Positions 1 to 8,696 of a stretch of 64,000 nucleotides of DNA are shown one piece after another. The stretch spans positions 463,855 to 527,854 of the forward strand of contig NZ_BAWM01000020.1 of NCBI RefSeq assembly GCF_000759675.1. The letters run 5' to 3'. Position 1 is the stretch's first letter; every line of letters starts with the position of its first letter. The translations under genes were made by a program, and so were the position numbers. Under the pieces are notes generated by a model. The model was not told the origin of the DNA and made no database searches. It was given only the letters and a program-made list of their open reading frames with translations. Source of the DNA: Neobacillus niacini. GTDB lineage: Bacteria; Bacillota; Bacilli; Bacillales; Cytobacillaceae.

Positions 1-236
1 TCACCAGTGGCTACATTGACTCTTCCCGCTGTACCAATTCCAACCCCTGCAATATCCTGATGGGCACTGTGCAACTCTCCAACGATCTTCTTCAGGTTTT
101 CAACAATATGATCTCTTCCAAGAGATGACTCTGTATCGATTTTTAAGGAATGCAGCATTTTCCCATGATCATCAATTACCATTCCTTTTATCGAAGTGCC
201 GCCAATATCAATCCCAGCAACCTTCACAAATTTCAC
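1..236 (-). CDS. ROK-family sugar kinase, N-terminal part only (runs off the window)
   Basis: Only the first ~78 codons are in the window. The translation opens with VKFVKVAGIDIGGTSIKG and continues to a GVGIGTAGRV stretch. These are the ROK phosphate-binding loop and the start of the second ATPase motif. ROK kinases phosphorylate free sugars in the cytosol. Directly behind nanE, a ManNAc kinase role is the natural inference, but glucokinase or another N-acetylhexosamine specificity cannot be excluded. The start is probably GTG at 236; a second in-frame GTG lies at 227. The AAAGG-like ribosome site is poorly spaced for both. The 31-bp gap to nanE supports one operon. Confidence 0.85.
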   Translation of the reverse strand, partial: MKFVKVAGIDIGGTSIKGMVIDDHGKMLHSLKIDTESSLGRDHIVENLKKIVGELHSAHQDIAGVGIGTAGRVNVATG

Positions 237-267
237 TTACCTTTCGATTCAATGTAGAGTATCCAGG

Positions 268-972
268 TTAATTTTGGGTTTTCTCTTTCATTTTTTTGAT
301 TTCAGACACATACATTTCTGTAATCAGCTGTGGTCTCGTAATCGCCGACCCCACAACTACCGCATGTGCTCCAAGACACAAAGCCTCAGTCACTTGGCTC
401 GGCAAATGAAATTGACCTTCGGCAATAACAGGGATTTTAACTGCATCATATACCTCTTTTATGAGTTGAAAATCCGGTCCATATTGTTCTCTTTCTGTAT
501 AGGAGGTGTATCCAGATAATGTGGTCGAAATACAATCCACATGTAGTGCTTCGGCCATAAGAGCTTCTTCCAATGTAGAAGTATCCGCCATCACTTTTAC
601 ACCATGATTCTGAATGTACTTTACGAGTTCTTCGAATGATTCACCATTCGGGCGTAATCGATTCGTCGCATCCAAAGCTATGACATCAACCCCAGCTTCG
701 ATTAACTCTTTCACCTCCATCAGAGTTGGCGTAATATAAACCTCACTATCCGGATAGTTTCTTTTTATTAATCCGATCACAGGTAAATGGACGGTGTTCT
801 TAATTGCAACAATATCAGCTGCCCCGTTGGCACGAATTGCTCTTGCTCCGCCTATTTCTGCTGCTTTTGCCATTTTCGCCATCACGTCGGCACCATGCAA
901 GGGTTCATCCTCTAAAGCTTGACATGAAACGATTAATCCCTTTTTGACCTGTCCAAAAAATGAATCGCTCAT
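268..972 (-). CDS. nanE: Putative N-acetylmannosamine-6-phosphate 2-epimerase
   Basis: This 234-residue protein has the length and TIM-barrel pattern of NanE, which converts ManNAc-6-P to GlcNAc-6-P in the cytosol. Visible motifs include GLIVSCQALEDEPLHG near the N-terminus, IGLIKRNYP, a VIALDATNRLRP barrel strand with the expected Asp, and VIAEGQFHLP followed by GAHAVVVGSAITRP at the phosphate-binding end. The ATG is preceded by a good GGGGAG ribosome site. It sits between an alpha/beta hydrolase and a ROK kinase. No N-acetylneuraminate lyase (nanA) is present in the window. ManNAc probably arrives as such rather than from sialic acid, but nanA could lie outside. Confidence 0.93.
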   Translation of the reverse strand: MSDSFFGQVKKGLIVSCQALEDEPLHGADVMAKMAKAAEIGGARAIRANGAADIVAIKNTVHLPVIGLIKRNYPDSEVYITPTLMEVKELIEAGVDVIALDATNRLRPNGESFEELVKYIQNHGVKVMADTSTLEEALMAEALHVDCISTTLSGYTSYTEREQYGPDFQLIKEVYDAVKIPVIAEGQFHLPSQVTEALCLGAHAVVVGSAITRPQLITEMYVSEIKKMKEKTQN

Positions 973-1070
973 TTTATCATCTCCCCTAAATCTCCTTCTC
1001 TTGCCTTCTATTAGAAGTTATCACTTATCATTTCATTCACAAATCCACTATTCAAATGTTTAAAACTCCA

Positions 1071-1832
1071 TTAATCAAAGAAGCTCTTCACTGCATCCAT
1101 CACATTTGTCTCAAAACGAGCGGTTGTATAGCAATGGTCACTCCCATGAATCCAATGGACCGACCCCTTTTCGGCAAAAATTTCAGCCAGCTTCCATGAA
1201 ACAAAAGGCGGTACAGCATCATCATGTGTGCCATGAATCAGCTTCACTTCAGCGGTAACCTGCTTTGCCGCCTCATAAATATCGAGTTCGAACACATCAT
1301 CGAGTAAGGCTTTTCCGATCACATTGCCGCCGAAATCAATGGTTCCCGTTTCGATGTAATGGAGTAACGCTTCTCCTTGTAATTTTCTTGTTAAAACATC
1401 CTGCATATTGGCTGCTGGACTGAGCAAAATCAGCTTCTTTACCCGTTCCCGCAAACTCGAAGCAGCTAAGATGGAAACCGCACCGCCCATACTAAATCCA
1501 AGCAGATTCATAGAATTCGCATCTATTAACTCGCAATTTTCAGCATAGTGAAAGACCGCTAGGCAGTCTTTCACCTCAGAGGTCATCGTCATCTCTATAA
1601 ACTTGCCATCACTTTCTCCGCTGCCAATAAAATCAAAGCGAAAACTCGCGAATCCCCTAGCCGCTAATGCATCCGCCAGCTTTTTAAATAAAAAATGAGA
1701 TTCGCCTTTATGCCCGGTAAATCCATGGTTATAAATGACCGCTGGAAACGGACCATCCCCGTCTGGCTTTGTCATCATTCCCCTGATGGTCAATCCGTCT
1801 CTCATTACTTCAAAATGTTTGATTTCCACCAC
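1071..1832 (-). CDS. Alpha/beta hydrolase (serine hydrolase/esterase-like)
   Basis: This cytosolic alpha/beta hydrolase has a YNHGFTGHKG oxyanion region, the nucleophile elbow GFSMGG, an acid residue in HGTHDDAVP and a C-terminal catalytic His in GSDHCY. An in-frame ATG exists at 1871 inside the preceding gene. GTG at 1832 is better placed, seven bases after an AAAAAAGG ribosome site that overlaps the stop of the DUF4127 gene, and gives 253 residues. Translational coupling and orientation make it part of the sugar operon. A role removing acyl groups from the imported sugar is possible, but the substrate is unknown. Confidence 0.8.
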   Translation of the reverse strand: MVEIKHFEVMRDGLTIRGMMTKPDGDGPFPAVIYNHGFTGHKGESHFLFKKLADALAARGFASFRFDFIGSGESDGKFIEMTMTSEVKDCLAVFHYAENCELIDANSMNLLGFSMGGAVSILAASSLRERVKKLILLSPAANMQDVLTRKLQGEALLHYIETGTIDFGGNVIGKALLDDVFELDIYEAAKQVTAEVKLIHGTHDDAVPPFVSWKLAEIFAEKGSVHWIHGSDHCYTTARFETNVMDAVKSFFD

Positions 1833-1845
1833 AGCACGACCTTTT

Positions 1846-3375
1846 TTAATTGGTTGTCTTCGCTTGAACATGTGTTTTCAAACCGACTTCAAACATCCTG
1901 CTCCAAGGCATATAGCAATCGTCTATGATCACTTGATAGGTGTCATCCTGAAGATGATCATGAATAAACTGTTCTAATTGTTCTTTCACAATATCTGCTA
2001 CTTCACCCTTTTGTCCATCTACCTGAAAGTAGTTAAAACCCCTCTCAGGTAATACCTGTTGCGTAACATAGGCGCGGACGTGACCGCAATACCCGCCATC
2101 CTCCACATAACGAAGCGATAAAAAGTCCAGATGCCCTTTTTGTTTTCCGTATTGTTGATAAATCATCCCTTGTGCAATGCACGTACCTAACGTGTTCGAA
2201 CTCGTATTCCAGCCGGCATACCCTGCCAATTCGAACAGAAGTCCTTTTTCTTTTAATAGCTTCAATAAGCTGAGATCCCCACCATTAGCATAGGCAATAT
2301 CCGCTACAACACAAGACTTCATCAAGGTACGAGTAACATAATCCGCATATTCTGTTAACTCGACAATATTTCGTTCAACATTGTAGCTGACAGGAGTGTC
2401 TTTTTGCGAGATAGCTTCGACCATCGTCGCACCTGGTGTATTGACCAACAGAACTATATCCGCATCACGGATAGAAGTAGCCAGTAAACCGCCGGCTGCG
2501 AGAATTTGATACTTTAAACTTTCATATAAAGGACGATCCTCATATTTAGGAATCACATATGGCCCTTTTATGCTCGAAAAATGAGGATAAAGGAGTGGAC
2601 GATTCCCATTAAAATGATTGATCATTCGTGCTAGAAGTGTACAGCCTACTTCATCTGCACCTGGATACATATAGACATTTAATTCCGTTCCCAGAGTGGA
2701 GATCGACTCCCTCAATGTTTGTTGATCAAGGGCCGTTAAACCGTATGGAGCAGAGTCATCTTGAGGAATAATCATAAAGTCAATCGTTTGATCCTTCACA
2801 TAGTCAACCGCTGCCTGATTAACAGCTAAATTAACCTTTCGTCTTGATAAATAATCTTCTAAAAAATGGGCTGGCAATTTAGCCTCAACTTTTTCTAATC
2901 TAGATATTTCTTCCTCAGTTGCTATCCCCAGCTCTAGTCGATGCTTGATATAGCCTTTTTGAAAGATTTCTGTGCCCCAATCTTCATAATAATCCGGTTC
3001 CTCATCACTGCTAGAGTACTGCGGACAGCGCATGATCAGTTGGAACGCAAACAATTTTATGTCTGGGTTGATTTCCCTTATCTTTTTGAGGTTGGCTAAC
3101 CGTTCCACACCTTCCTCTTTCGTTAAGGAATGAAGTCGGGAGGGAATAATCCCGCCATATAAAAGCGTATCAAGCGAAACAATCGCTCCGTCCGCGTCCT
3201 TAATTTCCTCCAATAGCCAGTTCCATAATCCTGCCACATTCCCAGGAGTTTTCTTTTGTCCCATTAGCACTATGTCTGGCTGTACAATGTTGAATTCCGT
3301 TCCTTTCGCCAGCGCAGCGGGAAAATGATAATTGCATGGCCGTTCATCTAATGGAACATATACTATTTTTTTCAT
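1846..3375 (-). CDS. DUF4127 family protein
   Basis: This 509-residue protein has the family hallmark PLDERPCN at residues 8-15, followed by IVSLDTLLYGGIIPSR, RCPQYSS, IPQDDSAPYG and PGADEVG segments typical of DUF4127. No signal peptide or membrane segment is visible, so it is probably cytosolic. The biochemical function of the family is not known to me. Recurrent Asp/Glu/His motifs suggest a metal- or sugar-binding enzyme. It lies between the ABC permease genes and the hydrolase with short gaps, so it most likely handles the imported sugar. The ribosome site TTGGAGG supports the ATG at 3375. Confidence 0.85.
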   Translation of the reverse strand: MKKIVYVPLDERPCNYHFPAALAKGTEFNIVQPDIVLMGQKKTPGNVAGLWNWLLEEIKDADGAIVSLDTLLYGGIIPSRLHSLTKEEGVERLANLKKIREINPDIKLFAFQLIMRCPQYSSSDEEPDYYEDWGTEIFQKGYIKHRLELGIATEEEISRLEKVEAKLPAHFLEDYLSRRKVNLAVNQAAVDYVKDQTIDFMIIPQDDSAPYGLTALDQQTLRESISTLGTELNVYMYPGADEVGCTLLARMINHFNGNRPLLYPHFSSIKGPYVIPKYEDRPLYESLKYQILAAGGLLATSIRDADIVLLVNTPGATMVEAISQKDTPVSYNVERNIVELTEYADYVTRTLMKSCVVADIAYANGGDLSLLKLLKEKGLLFELAGYAGWNTSSNTLGTCIAQGMIYQQYGKQKGHLDFLSLRYVEDGGYCGHVRAYVTQQVLPERGFNYFQVDGQKGEVADIVKEQLEQFIHDHLQDDTYQVIIDDCYMPWSRMFEVGLKTHVQAKTTN

Positions 3376-3407
3376 CCTTCAAACCTCCAATAGATACTAT
3401 TAATGCC

Positions 3408-4235
3408 TTATCCTTTAACCGCTCCAGAAATCCCTTCCATATAATATTTTTGTGTGAACAAGAACACCACAATAATCGGAATGACGGAGATAACTGTTCC
3501 GGCAGCAATCCAGCCAAAGTTAAACGAAAATTGTCCGTTTAGGAAACTTAGTGCGGATGCTATCGGATACTTCGAGGTATCATTCAGCACAATAATCGGC
3601 CATAAAAAATTGTTCCAGAAAGCCATGAATTCTAATAATCCAATAACAGCAATAGCTGGTTTTACCATTGGCATGATCAATTGGAACCAGATTCTAAACT
3701 CAGAAGCACCATCCATTTTCCCGGAATCGCGGATTTCCAGCGGCACGCCCATGTATGCCTGTCTCATTAGGAAAATATTAAAAACCGATATGATCGATGG
3801 CAGTATCACCCCTAAATAAGTATCCATGAGCCCTAAGGCATTAATCGTAAGATAATTTACCACCAAACCAGCTGCGGCTGGTATTATCATTGTCGCCACC
3901 AACAAGAGGAAAATGGTATCTCTACCTTTAAATTTAAAAACAGCGAGAGGGTAAGCCGTTAAACAAGAGAAGAAAATACTCAAGACGACACCTATAACAG
4001 CCATCACCACAGTGTTCCAAATATATTTAAAGAAGTCCATAAACTCCCAAACTTCAATGTAATTTTTAAAATCAATAAAGGTTGGAAAAATCTTAGGCGG
4101 GAAGCTAAATACATTCTCACCCGGCATTAAGGAAACACTGACCAGCCACAAAAACGGCCCCATCATAAACAAAGCAAAAACAATCAGCCAAAAATAGAGA
4201 AATAGTTTTTTAAGGGATTTCGATATGATTCTCAT
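3408..4235 (-). CDS. Sugar ABC transporter permease, MalG type
   Basis: This 275-residue inner permease has about six membrane segments. The cytoplasmic EAA loop is recognisable as the DSGKMDGASEFRIWFQLIMP region (about residues 170-190), which docks to the ATPase. The N-terminal LKKLFLYFWLIVFALFMMGP segment and the C-terminal KYYMEGISGAVKG are typical of the MalG branch. It pairs with the MalF-type permease 13 bp upstream and the binding protein before it. No ATP-binding gene is present in the operon, as in many Bacillus importers that share an MsmX-like ATPase. Confidence 0.93.
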   Translation of the reverse strand: MRIISKSLKKLFLYFWLIVFALFMMGPFLWLVSVSLMPGENVFSFPPKIFPTFIDFKNYIEVWEFMDFFKYIWNTVVMAVIGVVLSIFFSCLTAYPLAVFKFKGRDTIFLLLVATMIIPAAAGLVVNYLTINALGLMDTYLGVILPSIISVFNIFLMRQAYMGVPLEIRDSGKMDGASEFRIWFQLIMPMVKPAIAVIGLLEFMAFWNNFLWPIIVLNDTSKYPIASALSFLNGQFSFNFGWIAAGTVISVIPIIVVFLFTQKYYMEGISGAVKG

Positions 4236-4248
4236 AAGCAGTCATCCA

Positions 4249-5187
4249 TTAATATGGATTCACACCACCTTTTTTGTTAAAAGCAAAGATCACAATACTA
4301 ATCACCATAATAATCGCACTGACAATTAATCCTAAAGCGGACGAATATCCAAAATCAAACTGTTGGAACCCTTGCTGATAGATATAGACACTTGAAGTTA
4401 ATGTAGCATTCCCAGGTCCACCTGATGTTAAGACAAACACTTCATCAAATACCCGGATGGCGCCCATCAATGAAATCAAACTGCAAAAGAATACATATGG
4501 TTTTAATAGTGGGATGGTAATATGACGAATGACTTGCCAGCGATTCGCGCCATCAATTTGCGCTGCTTCGACTAAATCCTGGGGTATCGCCTGAAGACCA
4601 GCTAAGTAAATCATCATGTAATAACCTAGGCCCTTCCAAAGGGTAATGAACATCAGTGCCCACAAGGCAGTATCAAAGTTCGATAACCAGCTGATTTTTT
4701 CGTCAATAATTCCGACAGACATTAATATATAGTTCACTACACCATTTTGACTTAATAACCAGCCCCAGATGATGGCGACAGCTACCATCGACGTGACAAC
4801 AGGTATGTAATACGCACTTCTAAAAAATTTAATTCCTGCCATTTTTCGATTAACGAGAATGGCCATTAAGATAGAAAAAAGTTGAATAAATGGAACGACA
4901 ATCACGTATAGCATCGAGTTTTTTAAGGAAACGATAAAGTTTGTATCAGTAAAAGCACGGGTAAAGTTTTCTAAGCCAATAAATTTCGTTTCTGAAATTA
5001 CCGAGTAATTCGTAAAAGCGAGCGGCACACTGTATATGATTGGCCAAAACACAAAGAGACAGAGTAAAACTAGTCCTGGAGCCATAAAGAGCCAGGCGAT
5101 TTTTGCCTCTGAGCTCTTCCGCTTTCGTTCGCTCTTGATGCCTGCCTTTTTTATTTCTTGTTCCTTCAAAAGCTGAGTATTCAACAT
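4249..5187 (-). CDS. Sugar ABC transporter permease, MalF type
   Basis: This 312-residue membrane protein has about six membrane helices and a conserved EAA loop, VEAAQIDGANRWQVIRHITI (about residues 208-227). The N-terminal WLFMAPGLVLLCLFVFWPII segment is classic for MalF-like permeases. A strong AAGGGGGG ribosome site precedes the ATG. It forms the membrane channel with the MalG-type partner and receives substrate from the lipoprotein encoded just upstream. The substrate cannot be read from sequence. The locus suggests an amino sugar or a short glycan fragment. Confidence 0.93.
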   Translation of the reverse strand: MLNTQLLKEQEIKKAGIKSERKRKSSEAKIAWLFMAPGLVLLCLFVFWPIIYSVPLAFTNYSVISETKFIGLENFTRAFTDTNFIVSLKNSMLYVIVVPFIQLFSILMAILVNRKMAGIKFFRSAYYIPVVTSMVAVAIIWGWLLSQNGVVNYILMSVGIIDEKISWLSNFDTALWALMFITLWKGLGYYMMIYLAGLQAIPQDLVEAAQIDGANRWQVIRHITIPLLKPYVFFCSLISLMGAIRVFDEVFVLTSGGPGNATLTSSVYIYQQGFQQFDFGYSSALGLIVSAIIMVISIVIFAFNKKGGVNPY

Positions 5188-5246
5188 GACCCCCCCCTTA
5201 GAGAAATTGGGCAGAATACAAAGAATCTACCCAATTCACTACTAAA

Positions 5247-6542
5247 CTATTTATTTTTCGCAATAATATCATTAACTTCTTTTTCAGCAGCAGATAATTC
5301 TGCATCGATATCGGCTTCATTCAAGTAGATGTTTTGTAAATGCTTCGTGATTGATGCATTGACATCACTTGCAGCCGCAATTCCTATGTAGAAATCAGTT
5401 GCTTTATCTAAACTGCCAGCAGAAGCGGTCAACGCTTGACCTTCGATGCTGCCATCATTTTTAGAGAAGAATGCGTCTTTTGCACTTTCAACCGTTGAAG
5501 GAAGAGTGCTGGCAACCTTTGAGAAAGCTAATTGATTTTCTGCATTTGAAACATATACCGCAAAATCAACAGCTGCGTCTTTATTCTTAGTTTTTGCTGG
5601 AACAACAAGATTCATGGTGTTAGAGAAGCGGATTCCTGCATCTCCAACTGGACTTGGAACTGCAACCATTTTTTCATAAACATCTGGAGAAGCCGTTTTA
5701 ATTTGGTTGATAAATGATGCACTGGAAAGAATCATCCCAACTTGCTCACTGCCGAATAACTGAACTTGTTTATCGTAGTTTAATACATCTTTCGGAATGA
5801 CTCCTGCTTTCATAAGGTCGATATTGCCCTTAATGTAGTCTTTTACTTCTCCCGTATTAAAAGCAGCTTTGCTAAAGTCATCAGAAAGAAGCTGATAGCC
5901 TTCTTCTAAAATAGAACGAGATTCCATTGTAAACACATAACCATAGGCACCCGTTTTATCTTTAATGGTTTTACCCCATTCATTCAATTCCTTTTTCGTT
6001 GTTGGAGGATTATTTGGATCTAATCCTGCTTTTTCTACAAGATCTTTATTGATGAATAATACTGGTAGACCTGTGTACCATGGAAGCGCATTGGCTTTTC
6101 CATCAATTTCTGTAGACGAGTAGATGCCCTCAAAGTAAGCTGCCTTTTCTTCATCTGAAAGTTCGGCATTGAAATCAACTAACGCATCCTTTGTTCCCAT
6201 TTGGTTCGCCATTGAAGTATTCAGATTAACGACACCCGGTGCATTACCGCTTGCAATGCTGGTTAATAATTTATTTTGGACTGCATCATAAGGGAAATCC
6301 TTCCAATCAATTTTAACTCCAGGATTGTCTTCTTCAAATTTTGCAATGACATCTTTAAAGTAATCATTAAATGTAGGTTGTAATGCAATCGTCCAGAATT
6401 CAACTACTTGTTCTTCCTTCTTCTCGGAAGAATCTCCTGATTTTTGATCGGTAGTTGATTCTTTCGAGTTACATGCTGCAAGAACTCCAATGACCAAGAC
6501 AATGAGAAAAACGGACAAATACTTCTTCAAACTTGACCCCAT
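5247..6542 (-). CDS. Extracellular sugar-binding lipoprotein of the ABC importer
   Basis: This is a 431-residue family 1 solute-binding protein. A signal peptide with the lipobox VLAAC (Cys about residue 23) is followed by a charged Ser/Glu/Lys linker and the binding domain starting VVEFWTIALQPTFND. The protein would be lipid-anchored outside the membrane and feed the two permeases downstream. It has its own upstream intergenic region (6543-6724) carrying a paired GGA-N7-TCC operator. Transport genes are therefore probably controlled separately from, but together with, the regulator and GHL10 genes. Confidence 0.92.
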   Translation of the reverse strand: MGSSLKKYLSVFLIVLVIGVLAACNSKESTTDQKSGDSSEKKEEQVVEFWTIALQPTFNDYFKDVIAKFEEDNPGVKIDWKDFPYDAVQNKLLTSIASGNAPGVVNLNTSMANQMGTKDALVDFNAELSDEEKAAYFEGIYSSTEIDGKANALPWYTGLPVLFINKDLVEKAGLDPNNPPTTKKELNEWGKTIKDKTGAYGYVFTMESRSILEEGYQLLSDDFSKAAFNTGEVKDYIKGNIDLMKAGVIPKDVLNYDKQVQLFGSEQVGMILSSASFINQIKTASPDVYEKMVAVPSPVGDAGIRFSNTMNLVVPAKTKNKDAAVDFAVYVSNAENQLAFSKVASTLPSTVESAKDAFFSKNDGSIEGQALTASAGSLDKATDFYIGIAAASDVNASITKHLQNIYLNEADIDAELSAAEKEVNDIIAKNK

Positions 6543-6616
6543 AAAACTAGCACCTCTTTTGTTTTTTTAGTGATTATTTTATGTGCATTTCTAAGGTGAA
6601 ATGTTTTTGAATCCTT

Positions 6617-6633
6617 ATGTAAAACGTTTTCAA
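6617..6633. promoter_or_regulatory. Imperfect cre-like site
   Basis: The segment ATGTAAAACGTTTTCAA, upstream of the binding-protein gene, has the central CG and flanking A/T halves of a CcpA catabolite-response element. Read on the minus strand it starts TGAAAACG. One half is shifted by a base from the consensus, so the call is weak. Confidence 0.3.
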
Positions 6634-6679
6634 TTTATAGGTCCAAAAACATAGTCTTACCTAAAATCTACCACATCTT

Positions 6680-6723
6680 GGAGAAATATTCCACATTTTT
6701 TACTAATTTTGGAGAATATATTT
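6680..6723. promoter_or_regulatory. Paired operator A (GGA-N7-TCC), upstream of the ABC importer
   Basis: A perfect GGAGAAATATTCC lies at 6680-6692. A half-matching GGAGAATATATTT starts exactly 31 bp later at 6711, next to the stop of the GHL10 gene. The minus-strand form of the first site with flanks, TGTGGAATATTTCTCCAA, matches the site upstream of the secreted GHL10 gene at all but two positions. The site is probably bound by the locus RpiR/MurR regulator. Confidence 0.65.
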
Positions 6724-6724
6724 T

Positions 6725-7945
6725 TTATTTTTTTCTAGATTTCTCCGGCAGCAGAATACTGCCCATTTCTTCCCACCATTGATAGTCATCTAAATAGACA
6801 ACATCAAATAGCATGACGCCGCTGGATTTCTGTTTACACATACGAATCGCCTGTTTAAACTGTTCTGGATCGTCTTTATAATCCTTGAGGTATAAGCTGC
6901 CAATCACAGGGATCTGTCCGTTAATCGCTTCTAAACTTAGATCAATGGCTCCCTCGACACTATACCAAGAGGCTGGGCGCTGATTCGCTTCTGCTTCTTG
7001 AATTGTGACTTCCGGGTAATAACAGCCAGTCATGATAAAATCTAATTCATCCGCATATCCGGACTGGTGATAGTTCTCAGACACCCAATCCAATGAAGGT
7101 TGATATGTGGTGCTTCCCCAGTTCACACCTTCGTTATAATAAAGCGGGTACCATGAGCCGACATAAATAGTAAAAATCAGATCGGGATTAATCGATTTCA
7201 TTATTTGTTTTGCACCTTGAACAAAGGTTTTAATATTTAAGGCCCGCCACTCGGTCCATTTAGCAAAATGCTTTCCAAACGTGATCTTCTTCGTGCCCTC
7301 TTCAACTTCCAAAATATCGAGTGGCCATTTTTCAATAGATTCGCCAATATATTCTTCAAATGTTTCTCTACTTAACTCGCTAAAGTCGCCATAAATATTT
7401 GGATAACGGCAGCGGTCTAACACAATTCCATCGATTTGATAGGAAGAAACAAGTTCTTTTATGATTTGATTTTCATAGTGAACGACTTCCGGGTGAATCG
7501 GATTCACGAAAATCGTCTTATCACCTGCGTTTTCTGCAGCAGTGGCGATTGAAGCGGTCGCTTCATTATACGATTTCACTTTCCATTCCGGTTTGTCATA
7601 CACCATCCCATCTTTGGAAAAGGCGGTTCCTTCTGCAAACACATCCATATTTGCTAAAACCTTTACCCCAGAACCCTTTGCTTCATCAAGCATTTCTTGT
7701 AAAAAGTCGCGGTCCTTCCACATATGAAAGCGGCCATCGGACCAACTGCTGACATGCTTCGCGTATTGGCTTTGATAGGTTGTCTGCCCGTATGGTATTT
7801 TGGCATCCACGACTAAATGAGTAATACCCGAGGTTACCGCATTTTTAATTAATTTTTCTCTTTCTGATTTCAACGATAGTTTAGTAGCGTTTGCAAGAAA
7901 ATCAACCCAAAGGATATTGGAATCACTGCCTAACACTCGACTCAT
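6725..7945 (-). CDS. Cytosolic GHL10-family glycoside hydrolase (glycosyl hydrolase-like 10)
   Basis: This 406-residue TIM-barrel protein has no signal peptide. GHL10 motifs are visible: ITHLVVDAKIPYG near residue 45, VLANMDVFAEG near residue 95, FVNPIHPEVVHYE, the barrel strand DGIVLDRCRYPN near residue 175, and DFIMTGCYYPE. Known GHL10 proteins include E. coli DigH (YddW), which cleaves peptide-free peptidoglycan glycan strands, and B. subtilis YngK. Being intracellular, this one should act on imported oligosaccharide. It shares motif order with the secreted 966-residue homologue encoded at 9735-12635. It is downstream of the regulator and DUF624 genes in one operon. Confidence 0.85.
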   Translation of the reverse strand: MSRVLGSDSNILWVDFLANATKLSLKSEREKLIKNAVTSGITHLVVDAKIPYGQTTYQSQYAKHVSSWSDGRFHMWKDRDFLQEMLDEAKGSGVKVLANMDVFAEGTAFSKDGMVYDKPEWKVKSYNEATASIATAAENAGDKTIFVNPIHPEVVHYENQIIKELVSSYQIDGIVLDRCRYPNIYGDFSELSRETFEEYIGESIEKWPLDILEVEEGTKKITFGKHFAKWTEWRALNIKTFVQGAKQIMKSINPDLIFTIYVGSWYPLYYNEGVNWGSTTYQPSLDWVSENYHQSGYADELDFIMTGCYYPEVTIQEAEANQRPASWYSVEGAIDLSLEAINGQIPVIGSLYLKDYKDDPEQFKQAIRMCKQKSSGVMLFDVVYLDDYQWWEEMGSILLPEKSRKK

Positions 7946-8057
7946 GAATCTACTCCCCTTTTTTTATTCGTTTTTTATTGATAAACTGCCTGAAAACTAA
8001 CAAACATAACGGTAAACGGTTCGCTAGGATCACCTCCTTTGTTACAAAATGAATGCT

Positions 8058-8651
8058 TTATGCTACGACGATTTTTTCAATTGCCGGCTGAATCAGTTTA
8101 TACTGAATCCAACTACAGATACTAAACACCAGCAGGATGGTGAAGAACTTCGTATACAGCGTGAGGACTGCCAATAAAACAAAGAGGCATATCACCAACA
8201 CTGGTCTAATCGGGCGCCTGATCGACAATCCAAACGCCATACTAAGCAAATGCTTGAACGAAAGTGGATAGCTTATACACAACGGAATAAAATAAACCGT
8301 CACCATTAAGAACAATAACGTAATCACAATCAATATCGGCAGCAGGACGCTTTGCCAAGGATTCTCTAACGATACAATAATCAAAAAATCACCGACGAGC
8401 ATCACCGATACAAAAATAACAGCGCTTCCAAAAAGAACCCCTTTTTTGAAATCTTTTTTAAAATAGTGGAAGAAACTCTTTAAAATCGGAATTTCCTCCC
8501 CGTTTGCCCGTTTTCGTATAATACGAAACAGGGCGGTGGTGGCCGGGAAAAAAGTAATAATTGGTAAGGAAAAGAACAGCCACAGGATATTCATGTAAGC
8601 ATAATCGGTTACGACCTCTAGGAACCGGAAAATTTTATTCTGCTCTGACAT
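8058..8651 (-). CDS. DUF624 (YesL-type) membrane protein
   Basis: This 197-residue protein has five or six hydrophobic helices. The N-terminal pattern NILWLFFSLPIITFFPATTALF is characteristic of the DUF624/YesL family. Members occur next to carbohydrate ABC importers in Bacillaceae and Paenibacillaceae, but their function is unestablished. Here the gene sits between the RpiR regulator (45 bp upstream) and the cytosolic GHL10 enzyme. It is likely an accessory membrane component of sugar uptake or sensing. Confidence 0.85.
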   Translation of the reverse strand: MSEQNKIFRFLEVVTDYAYMNILWLFFSLPIITFFPATTALFRIIRKRANGEEIPILKSFFHYFKKDFKKGVLFGSAVIFVSVMLVGDFLIIVSLENPWQSVLLPILIVITLLFLMVTVYFIPLCISYPLSFKHLLSMAFGLSIRRPIRPVLVICLFVLLAVLTLYTKFFTILLVFSICSWIQYKLIQPAIEKIVVA

Positions 8652-8696
8652 ATTTATTTCTTCACCTTCTTCCCTAAAAAAAACAATCCTAATAGA

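Noticed and set aside
1695..1977. Plus-strand frames opposite the hydrolase/DUF4127 junction
   Set aside because: Shadow frames without ribosome sites over two well-supported minus-strand genes.
6617..6633. CcpA cre box as main control of the importer
   Set aside because: Only one half fits the consensus spacing; kept as a low-confidence site, not as a finding.
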